From NCBI GenBank assembly GCA_900074885.1, contig FJUW01000013.1:1097580-1161579 (forward strand): 64,000 nt of DNA, in the 5' to 3' direction. Under the pieces are notes generated by a model. It saw only the letters and a list, made by a program, of their open reading frames with translations. It was not told where the DNA came from and searched no databases. Shown here in pieces: positions 45,549-58,250 of the stretch. Source of the DNA: Rhynchosporium graminicola. Its lineage: Eukaryota > Ascomycota > Leotiomycetes > Helotiales > Ploettnerulaceae. Numbering within the stretch: the stretch's first letter is position 1; every line of letters begins with the position of its first letter. Position numbers and translations under genes: made by a program.

Positions 45549-48341
45549 ATGAACCCCCCCGCCAAAACACGAAATGCGCCCTCGGGGAGTCAAGCAGGTA
45601 AGCGAACTCATCAAACGATAATCCATCACGTCTCTTCTGTCTCCTGAGCGTCTTGGACGCTGTCGGATTATGTTATATTCTTTTCTCTTCCCATTTCATT
45701 AATCGTGAGTACAGCTTCACACAGCATTCTGGAAATCCCCAAAAGGCGCGCAAGCATGCACACATCAACTTGTCCCTCCAAGCTGCCTCCTGCCCCTGAC
45801 CCTCATCAACAACGAGACAATTTTCAGAGCCAGAGCGAGAAATCCTCCATTTGTGCTGTTTGTCGGCATATCAGTGAACGTGGTAAGAACCTCTTGAGCT
45901 TGCATGTACACTAAGAACAGCTTTGCTAATTCTAACTTGTCAAAGTGGGCTTAACCGAAGTCCAATGCGATCATATTCCAAAACCGACACCCAGACGTAG
46001 ATTTCATCCAACGTTGATCCCTCGAAGGCCTACAGATCTAATCACCAGACCAATACCACAGTGGTTATGCCACATCTCATCTGTCAATGGAGCCAATGCA
46101 GAAACATTTGACCCTGTGACACGAGAAATATTCCCTGGGGAGGTTGCAAATCGACACCCAGTCACGGCAGCTGCAGTTAAGAAAGGGGGTGACAAAAGGT
46201 CAACTGCTGTAGCAACTACAGGTCACTTATCTCAGAAACCTGATTGCCTCGAAGTAGCAAAAAGCGCGAGAGATGACACAAGGTCAAAAGATGCGGCAAT
46301 CGAGGACGATGCGATTGGGAAGACTGGCTCTCAAACACCACAAACGTTCGCCTATGCGAGAGATGACAAGCAGCCAAACATTGGACCAAGTGCGGGTGAT
46401 GCACTCGGGAAGATTGATTCCCAGACATCACCAGCTTTCAGTCATGCGAAAGATGACAAGAAGCCAATTGATGGAGCAAGTACGGGTGACGGTTTCGGGA
46501 AAACTCGTTCCCAGACACCAGCAGTGTCCAAAATCGTTGTAGAGGAATCGTCGGCTTTAAGTGTGCTTCGAAAGAACATACGGCAAATCATTACCGATCT
46601 TGAGGATGTAATAGCTGATGAAGGGCTAAGGTATGTCTCTTATTTCCTGGCAGTTGACACAAATGAGGGATCCGACAGCCTGAGTTACTGACGAAATTTC
46701 TCCAGAAGCCAACTCGATATATTCAAGCGGAAGCCATGCCCACAAGTTCGCGTTGCTGAGTCTGCCTCCCGGTACAGAGGCCCCTTACCTGCGACGAACA
46801 CGCCAGAGACGCCACAGTCAACATTCTCAGAAGAAGCAGACGCGGCCCACCCCGTGGCACTCTCTGATGAGTCGGCATCCACAAAGGCCCAGGAAGGACG
46901 CGTAATGCCGGCAGCAACAGAGAAAGATGCAACCCATCTCGCGACGCCCTCCACCAGTCCCACGGCCACGAAGGTCAAGGAACGATGCGATCCACTGGAA
47001 CCAGAGATTATGGAGATGCTGGAGGGGTGCCCACATCTCCTCACGGCCTATCTGACAAAAAAACAAATTTCGGAGCAAGTACCGATCGAAGTCCAGCTGC
47101 CAGCTTACAAGAAGCGTGATGACAAGAAAAAGGACCAGGATGACTACGAAGAGGAAGAGGACGTGGACGATGAGAACCACCAGGCACGGGAACCCGGCTT
47201 GGTCAATTCTGTACAGTCCAAAACACCACTTCGGAGCATTGAAGGCATCGACTACTTCTTTGGTTACCCCAAACCGCCATCTGATACGTCCGATGGCGGG
47301 TTTGATGAGATGAGCTCAGCTGAGTTACATGACGAAGATGATTCTTGTGAATCACTGTTTGAGCTGGACTGTGATGCCGATCTTTCAGATGGCGAGGAAG
47401 TATCTGACAGCGAGGACATCCCAAAGCGCAAGAGTGCTAGAAGACTCCGTAGTGTGGTCGACAAGGCTTCGAAATCGGACATCAAATCCCTTTCCGATAT
47501 GGATTTGGAGCTGGAGCTGGCCGCCAAGATCGAGCGAGCGTACAGTCAGACTTTGCCCGCTCTTGACGATGGCGTACTCGCATCCAATTCCGAAGGAGAA
47601 GACCTTGCTGGTGGTGAGGGATCGAAGGGAAGTACGAGTGCTTCAGACGTCCCTCAGGTTAGTGAGGCTTTCGAATCAGAAATGGCCGCACCTCCCAGTG
47701 CGGACCCGTGCATTTTGAGGAAGAGTGGCCCAAGTATGCCTGCGCGCGACTCATCCGAGGAGTGGGAATCGGTGTTTGAGTCGGATCCCGAAGATGATCC
47801 AGAGTCCGACAGCGAAGAGTCCACAAGTGGTGCTGCGAGTGTCGTCAGCGATGCCGACGAGACTCTGCATTCGAATTCGCATTCGCCATCCGGTGTGGGT
47901 TTGGGGCTGGCTGCGAAGCAAAAGAGGACCATGAGCGATACTGCTCAAGATCCCAAATACAAGAAACAGCGCACCTTGAGTGATACCGTGAGGTTCCCAA
48001 GGTACATCACTGTGGCTCCTGCTCTTCCAGAGGTTGATGCGATCGAATCCACGGGCTCTGTTGGTGAACCGGAACTTGTGCCAAAGGACTTTCAAATTGG
48101 GAAGGGCCTCGAAGATGAGGAGGAACTTGATTTCAAGCCGGGAACACAGGAAAATCCGATTTGTTTGGAGGAAATGGATATCACAGATGAGGAGCCTTCG
48201 AACGGGAATCGTGACGACGCGGAAAGGGAAGTCGCTCGCAGGCTACCTGATACTCTAGCGAACAACTACGACATTGATTCAGTACTCAAAAGAAAGTTAG
48301 CCACTCTGAAGTGGAAAATGGCAGTTGGAATTTGGATGTAG
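45549..48341 (+). CDS. Disordered acidic/serine-rich protein with 30-residue repeats, function unknown
   Basis: Four exons (45549-45597, 45715-45882, 45946-46630, 46706-48341) give 845 residues. The introns of 117, 63 and 75 bp have GTAAGC, GTAAGA and GTATGT donors, and the summed exons are exactly in frame. An in-frame TAG upstream makes 45549 the first usable ATG. A small Cys/His cluster (Cys63, Cys66, Cys80, His82) could bind zinc. Three degenerate 30-residue repeats occupy residues 180-269, with cores ARDD...IGKTGSQTP. An extreme charged tract follows at 436-457 (KKRDDKKKDQDD then EEEEDVDDE). The rest is Ser/Asp/Glu-rich with basic patches (PKRKSARR; KYKKQR). ENPICLEEMDITDEE near 783-797 resembles a SUMO-interaction motif. 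No signal peptide or membrane segment. Probably nuclear by charge pattern, but I recognise no family. It is the last gene before the right AT-rich block. Confidence 0.78.
46266..46535 (+). repeat. Three in-frame 90-bp coding repeats
   Basis: Three consecutive 90-bp units inside exon 3 of the disordered-protein gene encode 30, 30 and 29-30 residues. Each opens with A(R/K)DD and contains GK...SQT. The copies have diverged at both DNA and protein level. Confidence 0.75.
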
Positions 48342-48610
48342 TGCCAGGAATCGGCGGGGGAAAAAGCAACGCGTGTGTGGATGGGCATTTCAGTGTAAAG
48401 ATTGGAAATTGGCAGCGATAAAAGTAAGAAGTATTTGCGATGTTTTCTCAGTATTTAGTTTGTTGTAGCTGTTAAAAATATAATTCTTCAAATTGCGATG
48501 GTAGACACAAGCTTGAACAGGTTTTGCTGTCGTTTGTCAGTCATGAGAGACAAGATCTTCTCCGTGCCGGCCCTTCGCAAGCTCCGGGGTCACGGGACCT
48601 TGCTTCGCGC
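48342..48610. other. 3' flank and edge of the gene island
   Basis: Short downstream region of the disordered-protein gene. Composition is normal up to about 48610 and becomes RIP-like within a few tens of bases. A hairpin TTACGG/CCGTAA (48616-48621 and 48634-48639) sits at the transition. Confidence 0.55.
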
Positions 48611-49649
48611 AGTCGTTACGGGTAATAGTTAATCCGTAATAGTCGCTTATAGTAGATAATAGTAACTGCGTAAATAAAGACTTACTATTGAAGATAAATT
48701 CTAATAGATAATAATAATAATTGAATTTAAAATAGGCTAAAGGTAATAGTATTATAAGTACGTATCTCCTGTAGTAATAATTATAAATCTTCTTTTTAGC
48801 GATACTATAATTATTAAGTACGTATCTACTATATCGATTCTGTCGATCTACGGCCCTATAGCAATTACTAACGGACCGTAGGATATCTACTACTACTGCT
48901 GCCGCTGCTACCTCTACTGCTACTGCCTTAGTAGCCTAATCTTATACCGCCGGCCTTGCGGCTCCTCTACTAACCCTTACTATATAAGTTAGCCCTAGCT
49001 ATCTAATAGTCCGTAACTTAGCTAATAAATACTCGTAAGGCCGCCCTTACCCGCCCGCGCTACTACTACTATAACGCGGCTCTTCGCCCTCCCCTCTCTC
49101 CGCGCTACTAATTTGCGTCCGGGTCGGGTCTTCTCTAGTGCTAGTCGGTCCTCTAACCTGGAGGCTCGATACGTCTAGATCTATAAGTTATTCTATATTA
49201 TCCCCTAACTAATTATACTCTATAATAGACTGTTTCGGATATAGAGATACTAACGGATATAGCTAGACGTATTAAGCTTCCGGGTTATAACTATTACTAA
49301 GGAGGCTACGGCCCTTAGATAGAGTACGTTCGAGTCGCTAGTTTTTTAGGTAGCTCTTGCGCTAACTGCTACTATAGTAATATAGGAAGCTATTACTCGC
49401 TCTATAAGTTATATTCCGAACCGAATTATAACTTATACTAATATTTACGGATCTGTAAGCCCTACTGCTTCTACTGCCCCTGCCGCCTTTACCGCTCTTA
49501 TCGTTTCCTCCCCTGCTACTACTAGCTCTTCCTCAGGTTATACCTATAGTCGTAGAAATACCTAGGTCGCTTCTAGTGCCTATAATAATAGTAAGTCGTG
49601 AATCGAACTGCTTTATAGCTTATAACTAATCCGTAGTAGCCCGCTATCC

Positions 49650-49821
49650 CTTCCCTACTACTACCGGCTATATCTATCGCTCCTATCGCACTTACCGCTA
49701 GCTTTTAGAGGCCCGGGCGATTCTTTACGAATCGCTCGCGGATAACTTCTGCGTAGAGGCCGATTTGGAGAAGGAAGTAGAGCGTAAGGAGAAGGAGAGT
49801 AAGGGCTTAATTAAGCTATAA
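49650..49821 (+). pseudogene. Unidentified plus-strand coding remnant
   Basis: A frame ending at TAA 49819-49821 reads a coherent, charged C-terminal helix: EARAILYESLADNFCVEADL starting at 49708, then EKEVERKEKESKG and LIKL. A TAG lies a few codons upstream at a Gln-like position. It is on the opposite strand from the helicase. I do not recognise the family. The region from 48880 to 49650 may be its N-terminal part, but stops make this uncertain. Confidence 0.45.
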
Positions 49822-50789
49822 ATCCTATTAAGGGTCCTCTATAGGAGTATAAATTAAATTTCGGGGCTGAAAATCTTATTATAGGTCTCTTATAAGAGTT
49901 AATATTACATAGAAACCGCGTTCTGCTTTATCTTTAACTTCTTTTAGATTTTATTAAACTTTTCGTGATTAAGAGACTTATATAGTATATCTATAGACTT
50001 ATAAATTATTCTTAACTGAACTAATATTAACGAAGATTAAGTAATACCTCTGGAAATATAATATTCGCGGTCCGAAGTCGATTTTCTATAGATAATAATA
50101 TACTTAACCCTTTAACTTTAGATATCTATAATAGATTAACGTATAGCTAACTATAAGTAAATATAGGCGTCTATAAGTCTAGCTCTACTATATGAAACGA
50201 CTATCCTTAAGACTTATTAATAGTTATAACGAAGTATAAATAAATCGGAAATTGCTTTTATTAAAGAGTAATTCTAAGCTTATTATCTATTCTAGTTAAT
50301 TTAATCCGCAGGAGAACTCTTAACTATCTATCGAAGTCTTTACTTAGAATCCGAGCCTTGATATAGTGCTTTCTTAGGCTCGTAACTACTAATCGCGTTC
50401 TATTATAAAGGCCTTCCGGTAGCGTAAGGTTATATAAAAGAAGAATAAGCGAACCGAGCTTAAGGTATAAGTATAATAGTAATAGCGATAGAAGATCGAT
50501 TTTTTGAAGAGTCTTAGCTGAAAACTAATAAAGGTCTATTTTAGTAATATCTGCGTCTATTACGTATATATCTATACTCGAGTAGGTTCGTAACTAGCCC
50601 GGAAGGCGACTAAGAATCATTCTATTTAGCTTTATAATAGTTATATTTAGAGTTAATAAAAGGTAGCGACTTGTAAAAGTAGTTATATCTATAGTAGCCC
50701 CTCTAAGAAGATCTAGCAGGTAGATAGAGTCGATAAAACTAGAAACGCTAATAGGTTAATAAATATAGTCTAGAACTATAACTGAAAGC

Positions 50790-51450
50790 TCTTAACGCGG
50801 ATCGTAAGGTAAAATACTAATCTAATCTACGAATTCCGGACTGCGAACCCCTTCTCGGACTCGTATATTAATTCGTAAAGTGATCTAACGTAATCGAGGC
50901 TAGATAAATAACTTTTGAATATAAGTAGTTACGATATTAGCCCGCGAATCCCGCGGTATAACTAGAAGTATCTACGTAAAGTCTCTATTAAGTATTACGA
51001 GTATACTACTAAAGAGAACGTTATCTGTAGAGCTCTATATATTAACTAATAAGCGGTAAACTACCTTAAAATAATACTTATATTATATCGATACCTCGTT
51101 TTGGATAATCAGATCGACTCGATATAAGAGACCGCTAAGCGCGCTCTGCTTTATAATACTACTTACGGATTATTCTATAAGATCGATCAGAATCTTGAAT
51201 TACGAGTATAATATTCGCCTATTCGGTAATAATAGGGCTGTAATACCTATAGAAGCGATATAAAGGACCGACTTTTCTTCGCTATAGTAATAATAGCAGA
51301 GGGTCTTATATAGATACGTTTTACCGGACTTACCTTAGCCTTAGATATAAAAGTGCACTATTTCCGATTCGGTAATAATCGCAGTTACGATATTCGTAAA
51401 AGCTATAAGCTAATCGCTATTAAGGTTCGCTTTTATTATTTACGCTAAAG
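50790..51450 (-). pseudogene. Helitron/PIF1-type helicase relic
   Basis: Read on the minus strand. Walker A is at 51317-51340 as G-stop-GKSGKT (the stop is TAA, from CAA or similar), followed by YLYKTL. Next come IASIGITALLLP and the SRFKI-type segment (here S-stop-FKILIDLIE), typical of Helitron helicases. The Walker B-like LIIQNE lies at 51095-51112 (families have LIIWDE). The motif with LNRDF, then LLVIPRDSRANIV and RINIRVREG follows at about 50830-50960. Motif order and spacing fit the PIF1 helicase half of a RepHel protein. TAG/TAA stops at several positions make it dead. Confidence 0.82.
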
Positions 51451-52827
51451 CAGTGAAATCTTCGATTCGATTATCTATTATCTATTAGGAGGTATGATAA
51501 TAGGCCTAGTCCTACTCGTAAGTAAGCAGGCTAACGCTCGAAAGTGACTATTACTGATCCGTAAGGCCCTTAGCTAAGAGCTATAGTCCGTAATCGTAAT
51601 ACGGGTTTAAAAGCGAGAGAGGAAAGCCGGGTGTTTAATATAGCTGATAAGCGAGATTATTATAGAAGTATTCCTTATATCGCTCCTAGATAGCTAATAG
51701 GTCTATAATCTCCTATTGATAGAGTCTAGTTAAAAAAAGCGTTTATAAACTACTTGCTAAAGTAAATAGTATCGCTTTATTAAAGCACTAAAACTACTCT
51801 TAATCGTTTTCAGCTAAACTGCGTGAAATATAAGTAGCTTTATACGTGTCGTAAGTAACCTCTTTAAAATCATATAGCTTATTAAACGATTTCAGTCCGC
51901 GAACGATTATTAGAAGTAGCTATAAGTAGAAACGTTCCCCTGAAATAGGGCTATAGTAATATATATAACTAATATAATAACTTTCTCTCTTTTGTAAACG
52001 CTATTTATAAGTCGATTAATCCTAGACGTAATAAGCTAGAAACTCCGAATATAGCTATAGCCCGATAGTAGAGTTTATAGTATTAATATCGAAGAAGCTT
52101 ATAAGAGTAGAACAAGCTATATCTCGCTTTATAGCTATCTCTTCTATAGATAAACTAGACTTGAAATATATAATTTAATCTCCTTATAAATAGACTATAA
52201 GATATTATATAAGCGGAAATTCCTTTTAAGTAGGATATTCGAAAAGTCGCTATAAAGCTTCCGGGGGACTTACGTATTGCGCTTATATATAACAGGTAAT
52301 CTCGTTATCTATATTTAAGATTATAAGAGTTATTTAGTCTGTACTCTTATATATATACTTATAGATATACTTAATAGCTTATACTAACTCGTAAACTTCG
52401 ACGTTAATATACGATCGATAGCGATTAAGAAGATATAGATTATATAGAACTACTTATCTATTATCTAAAGTGACTTCTTAGTTATCTTTACGAATTATAA
52501 ATATTCAGTTGTCTTACTAATAATAATATTAAGGGTAACTATCTTCTATAATAACTATAGTTAGCTGAAACTCCTTCGGAAAGCGTTTCTGATACTATAA
52601 TAGATCGCCAGCGTGCTTATAAGCTATATAGGGAGTATTCGGAAAGTCAGGACCGTAGGGCTTATAAGTTATATTATTTAATACTAACTCCTATAACTTA
52701 CCTATAGGATCTATAGTCTCGTTCGGAATTTCCGCAGATATAATCTCGTCGACTCTAGTTAGTATAAGATAATTACTTATACCCTCGAGCTAAAGAAGAA
52801 GATAAAGATAAGGTAAACTACGCTTTT

Positions 52828-53062
52828 TGTGACGCTTGCTCTAGAAAGGTCTTAAAACTACCTGAGTAATAAGACCTTATATTACTATAAATATGAAGTA
52901 GTAAGAATCACTTGAGAATCTACAACTAAGGAGTGAAGAAGTAGAGAGAGAATAGAAGTATATATATGAAAAGGGGCCCCTAAACTCTACTCGTGTAATC
53001 TCGCTTAGCAGTAAGTGTTTCTACTAATAGGGAGAGACCTCTAAACCTAACTAGTCGTTATA
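52828..53062 (-). repeat. 3' LTR of element F2
   Basis: 235 bp, starts TGTGACGCTTGCTC (plus strand) and ends GTCGTTATA. Partner family copy at 919-1161. Contains the conserved block GAAAAGGGGCCCCTAAAC. Confidence 0.85.
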
Positions 53063-53099
53063 CTACCCCCCCCTCAGAAAAAAGCTCGCCCTCGAGCGT

Positions 53100-56000
53100 T
53101 AGTCTATCTCCTTATTACTATAAAAATAGTAATAATTATAAATTCTATCGTAGAAAGCTTTTAGCTAATCAGGTAGTTTAGCAGGAGGTCTAGCTTATGT
53201 TAAGTTATTAAAGTGGAATTATTATAGCTTAGCGGGAGCGTATTTAATATCTATAGTATCGTATTATATAAGATCGATATCTTAATTTAACTAGGAAACT
53301 CAGTATAAGAGGCTATTACGCTGCTTATAGCACGCAAGTATATCTTCGATCTCCTATTTATCGTTACTAGTAATATTAATAAGTAGTAGTAGTAGTAAGG
53401 TTTATCCTAGTAAGAGGTCGTTTAGATACTTCCGTAGCTTAGCAGCAGGGAATACGTTATATACTTTTATACTAGCAGGGAGCTCTAGGCGATAAGAGCT
53501 TCCGACCTTTTCAATTACATAGAAGGGTCCGTTAGTTAAGAAGTCGAGTTTTTTACTAGGTCGAGTACTTATAAAGTAGCGTATATCTAGCTAGATAAGG
53601 TCGTCTATAGTAAAGTCGACTTTATAGCGTGAGCGATTATAGGATTAGGATATCTTAGCTTATATACGTTAGAGGCTTAATTAAATAGTAGTCTAGGCGT
53701 CGCGCAGGCGATTAGCGTAATCTAAAGCTTACTAAGTATTCAACTTATTAGTAAGCGTAGTAAAGTTAGGTAGGTCTTTCTAATTCTAATTAACGCGGGG
53801 TATATATCTATAAACGACTTTAAAGAGTAAAAGACCTCTAAGGGATTCGTAAGGGAGAGTTATCTAGGCGTAATCTATAATAAGTAAGAATTCCGACTAG
53901 TTATCTTAATAGTAAGAGATAAAAAGTCATAATCTGCGTTAGAGATATTAGTTATAGATCTCTATTTAGCTATCTATTTACAAGTAGTCTACTGCAGAAA
54001 GCTATCTTTTAGTACTGAGAATCGTAATAACTAAAGTCTAAAAACAGGAAACGAATTAAGACTCTCTATTAGAGGTAATTATTAATAGAGCTCCGAAATA
54101 GCAGTATACGTAGTATAAGTAAAGCTTTATAAGGTCGCGCGTATTAGAGGTCTTTCGGTATAGAATACTAATTACTTATTTACTAAAAAAGTAAATAAAT
54201 AAAAGAACGTTATTATAGCCGTATTTATCGCAGTTAAAGCTATAGTAGTCGACTGTAATATACTCCTATAGATATAATAGTACGAGCAGAGGTTAGAGGA
54301 GGCCCGGTTTCTTATCGCGTAGCACTTGAATTCGTTAGTAAGTATAATAGTTATAGTAGTACTAGTTAATAGTTAAAGCGATTCCGTACTACTAGTATTA
54401 TAATACTAGTAGTTATAAGGTCTTCTTTATACTTAGATAAGTAATCTCTAATCGATCGTATACTTCGCGTATAAGTAGCATGCGAAAGTATAAGAAATTA
54501 AGTAAAATTAGTATTCCTTTATAGAGTAGAAGATCTTTTTCTATAGTTAGTTTTCTAAGAGTAGCAGAGAGAGCTTATTTCTATAGAGCTTAGAGTAACA
54601 GCGTAGTACGATTAGTATTAAGTACCTGCTATACTATAGAAAAGACTAGCGATAAGTCAGCGACTTCTAAGGAATTAATAAGCTTAAAGTTATCTATAGA
54701 GTCAGAGCTATTCCGAAGGTTACTTATAAGTAGTACTAGATTGATTTAGTCTTCGCGTAGTAGCTACTATAAACGCTAAGTTCTTTTAGCATTATTCTAG
54801 TTATCTAATTCATCTGTTCTACGAGAGAGAGTATCAGTAAGTAGATTATACTTCCTAGGTCGATAGGTAATTATAAAGTTATAATCTGCGAGTAGCTCGG
54901 CCTATCGGGCTTATCGTGCGTTCAGCTATTTAGAGGTTATAAAGTACTTAAGAGCTTTATAATTAGTAATAACGCGGATCTGATATAATACGCCTACGAG
55001 CTCAGATCTCCAGTTACTAAAAGATTATATAATTACGAGTATTTCCTTATTATAAATAGCGTAATTAAGCTTAGTAAGTAGTATAGTCTTAGAGAAGTAA
55101 GCTACTAGGAACTAGTCTTCGTCATACTATTACGATAGCACACCTGCTATTACTCTATTACTAGCGTCTGTTTCGATTATATAAAGTAGATATTACTAAT
55201 AGTAGTAGAGGAGTAGTGCCGAAGTAAGAGCGTGCTTTAGGTAATTAAAGGTATTTTTATACTCCCTAGCGAACCGAAATAATATATTATTTTTAGTGAG
55301 TTATATAAGAGGTTTTACGATAATTCCGTAGTCCTTAATAAATCGTTAGTAGAAGTTATAAAAGCCTAAGAACGATTATACGCCCTTAACTATAGTCAGG
55401 TAATTCTAAGATTATATAATATTAACTTTCTTAGGGTCTACCTCGATCCTAGAAGTAGAGATAATAAATCTAAGGTATTTAGTACGAGTAACGTTGAATT
55501 CATATTTCTTAAGGTCGGCTTATAATCTAACGTCTTATAATCGTTATAGCACCTTATGTACGTGTAATTAATACTATAGTAAGTTATTAGAGTAGATTAG
55601 AATATCGTCCAGATATACTATATAGAAGTCGTCTAAGTAATCGAATAAGATATTATTCATATATCGCTAGTACGTTATAAGGCCGTTAGTTAGACCGAAA
55701 GGGAGTACCTTATACTTATATATACTGTAATAAGTCCGGAAAGTCGTATACTCTTCAGAGGCTAGATCTATTCGAATTCGGTAGAACGCCTAGCGAATAT
55801 CCAGTTTAGTGAATATCTTAGCAGTAGAGATTCTAGCTAGCGTTTCATCGATTAATAGCAATAGATATTAATCCTTCCTCGTGAGGTTATTAAGTGCGCG
55901 AAAGTTAATATAGAATCTTAGACTTCTATTAGCTTTCTTAACGAAAAGAATAGGTATAGCGTATAGTACTTAAGAAAGTTCAATAAAACCTTTAGCTAAG

Positions 56001-58250
56001 TTATTAGTAATATACGCCTTAACGACTTCAAGTTCTTTAGCTAATATCTTATATAAAGGGGAGTATTTAAAGTTCTTCTCGGCCCTTTCCTTAAGCTTAA
56101 TTCGGTGATCGCATAAGCGATAAGGAGAGAGAATATCGCTAGCTTCCTTAGAAAAGACGTATACTTACTAGCTATACTTGTAAGGGATCTATAGTTCTGA
56201 ATCTAATTCGCTTAAGCTAATAGTAAATTACTAAGCGGTTTTACGACGTTCCGTAAGGTCGATAGTCAAAGATATAATAGTAGTATCACGTTACTGAACT
56301 GCGATTCGGTCGTTAAGAAGCTTATCTATCTCGTGAAGAGTAATAGAGAAGATCTTATTATTAGAAGACTTCTAGCGTTTATATAAGAGATAGAAAGCTA
56401 AGCCGCTAATTGCGTAAATCTCTAGCGCAGGAGGCTCTAGAAGAGGTCTAAGCACACGAGGTGATCTTTATCGCTTCCGAAATATCGTAGTAGCTATTTT
56501 TATACTTTAAGTAGCTTCTATTAAGTCGCGAGATAGTATTCCGAGTAACTATTAGTCTATAGTATAAATTATATAGGCGTAATCTTATACGTAAGTCTTT
56601 AACGTAAAGACTTCTAATTAGGGTTAAAGTAGAGATTCACGCGGGATATAAGCGATAATATCACTGAATCGTATGCACTTCGGCTATATATTAGTAGTCT
56701 CTCTAGAGTATAAAGACCTCTCTTTACTACTCTGTTCTCGTTCTTCAGATAATAAACACTTAGGCTCGTCGTATCTATAATAAGTAATATAAACGCCGGA
56801 GAAATAGTCCTAACTAATCGGTAGTAGTAATAAAGGGTTAGTTGCCTATAGAACACTCTCTAGGGGAGAGTTTTAGATATTTTTATAGCTATAAGTCTCC
56901 CTAGAAGTACGCTTCCGAGCTAGTAACGGTCGTTTAATAATAGAGATAAAGTTAATAACAGCTCGAATATTAATAAGAGAGTTAGCTGCGCTTCGCTATT
57001 CCTCGTACGCTTCCTAGAACTGATTAAAGCGTTCGTTTCGTTCGTTAGTATCGTATTAGTAGCGCTAATAAGTATAGTATTTACATAAGTCCTTAATCTC
57101 GATCGGAGAGCTATAAATATTACTAGGAGGAGTATATAGTAGCTAAATAATCTATCGTTTAGAGGTATCTAAGAGTACTTAATATTCCGAAAGCCAGGTC
57201 CTTCCGAGTATAATACCGTAGTTTCCGAGAGTAGTAATAAGAAAGGGGGTAAATGCCTAAACGCGACGATCTACTGTTAAATTAAGTATTATATAGTAAC
57301 TAATAGTACTACTATTAACGCTATTAAAGCCTTTAACAGGAATTGCGTTTAGCAGAAGGTAAATTAAAAGTTTTAAGAAGAAGGAAAGGGATTTAAGAAA
57401 AGAATAATTAATAAAATAGTATCTATTAGCTCCAGAATCGAGAAGTGCGGGTAGCTTATACGAGAGTCTATTCTTAGTAAGAGTAGCACGTATAGTAAAC
57501 GATTAACTACTAAGAAGCTTCATAAGGTTAAGATATCGCATATCTCGTATACTACCTAAGAAGGAGTCTTTCCTTAGGCGTAGTCTTTTACTAGCGGTTT
57601 AATATACTCCTAGGCGTTATCGTACGTTTCTTCGTCGTTATTATCTTCTAGCTTATTATTAATATCGTTATTAGCATCAATTATATTAATTCGATACGGA
57701 GTATTAGGTCGAGCTAATGATAAGCGTAGGTATAAGGTAAGTATAAAGTAATAAGGAGTATTCGCCGGCGATTATGCACGAGGCGTATCGTTTCGTGCAG
57801 AGTATAGTGCTTATTTACTAGTCGCACTAGTATTCTCGGGCGTAGGAAGACTAATTTGCGGATGAGAAGAGGAGTTAGTACTATAGCGCTAGGAGGAGGT
57901 ATTTATAAGGCGTTCCCGAGTCGCGCTAACCTTAGCCGAAGACTCGGAATAATAGGTCTTTTCAATAAATTAACCTTAGTCTTTAGCTTATATAGCCTTA
58001 ACGTATTCTTCTAGTATCCTTAACGTTCGGTACTATTAGAAGAGCTATTTCCGTAGCTATATAGGTAGCTTCTCCTGTAAGTCTATTTTCAGAGTCGATT
58101 AATTATTTACTCTAGCTTTATAAGCTAGCGTACGAAACTCGTGATAGAACGTCTAGAAGGTCTACTTATAATCTATCTTTAGCGCGGAGTAGCTAGCTCT
58201 TATAGTTTATTAGTCGTATAGATTAGATAAGAAGAAGACGAGTTAAGTGA
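53100..58250 (-). pseudogene. Gag-Pol relic of element F2
   Basis: Pol on the minus strand. The reverse transcriptase active site is intact in sequence as YLDDILIY at 55592-55615, the only complete YxDD box among the elements here. Integrase should lie to the left (about 53600-54700) and gag to the right (about 57500-58250) by element order. An 80-codon stop-free piece survives at 56614-56856 on the minus strand between them. Elsewhere TAG/TAA stops abound. Confidence 0.72.

Larger units (their letters stand above)
48611..52827 (-). mobile_element. RIP-degraded Helitron-like (PIF1 helicase) relic
   Basis: AT-rich relic between the gene island and element F2. Its diagnostic content is a Helitron/PIF1-type helicase on the minus strand (separate entry). 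A second coding remnant lies on the plus strand near 49650-49821. I could not locate Helitron termini (5' TC, 3' CTRR with hairpin) and found no LTRs, so the element boundaries are simply the compositional edge on the left and the F2 LTR on the right. The right third (51450-52827) has no motif I can identify; a Rep domain would be expected there. Confidence 0.6.

Noticed and set aside
48616..48639. TTACGG/CCGTAA hairpin as a Helitron 3' terminus
   Set aside because: A hairpin is present, but no CTRR end at the right distance or orientation could be identified.
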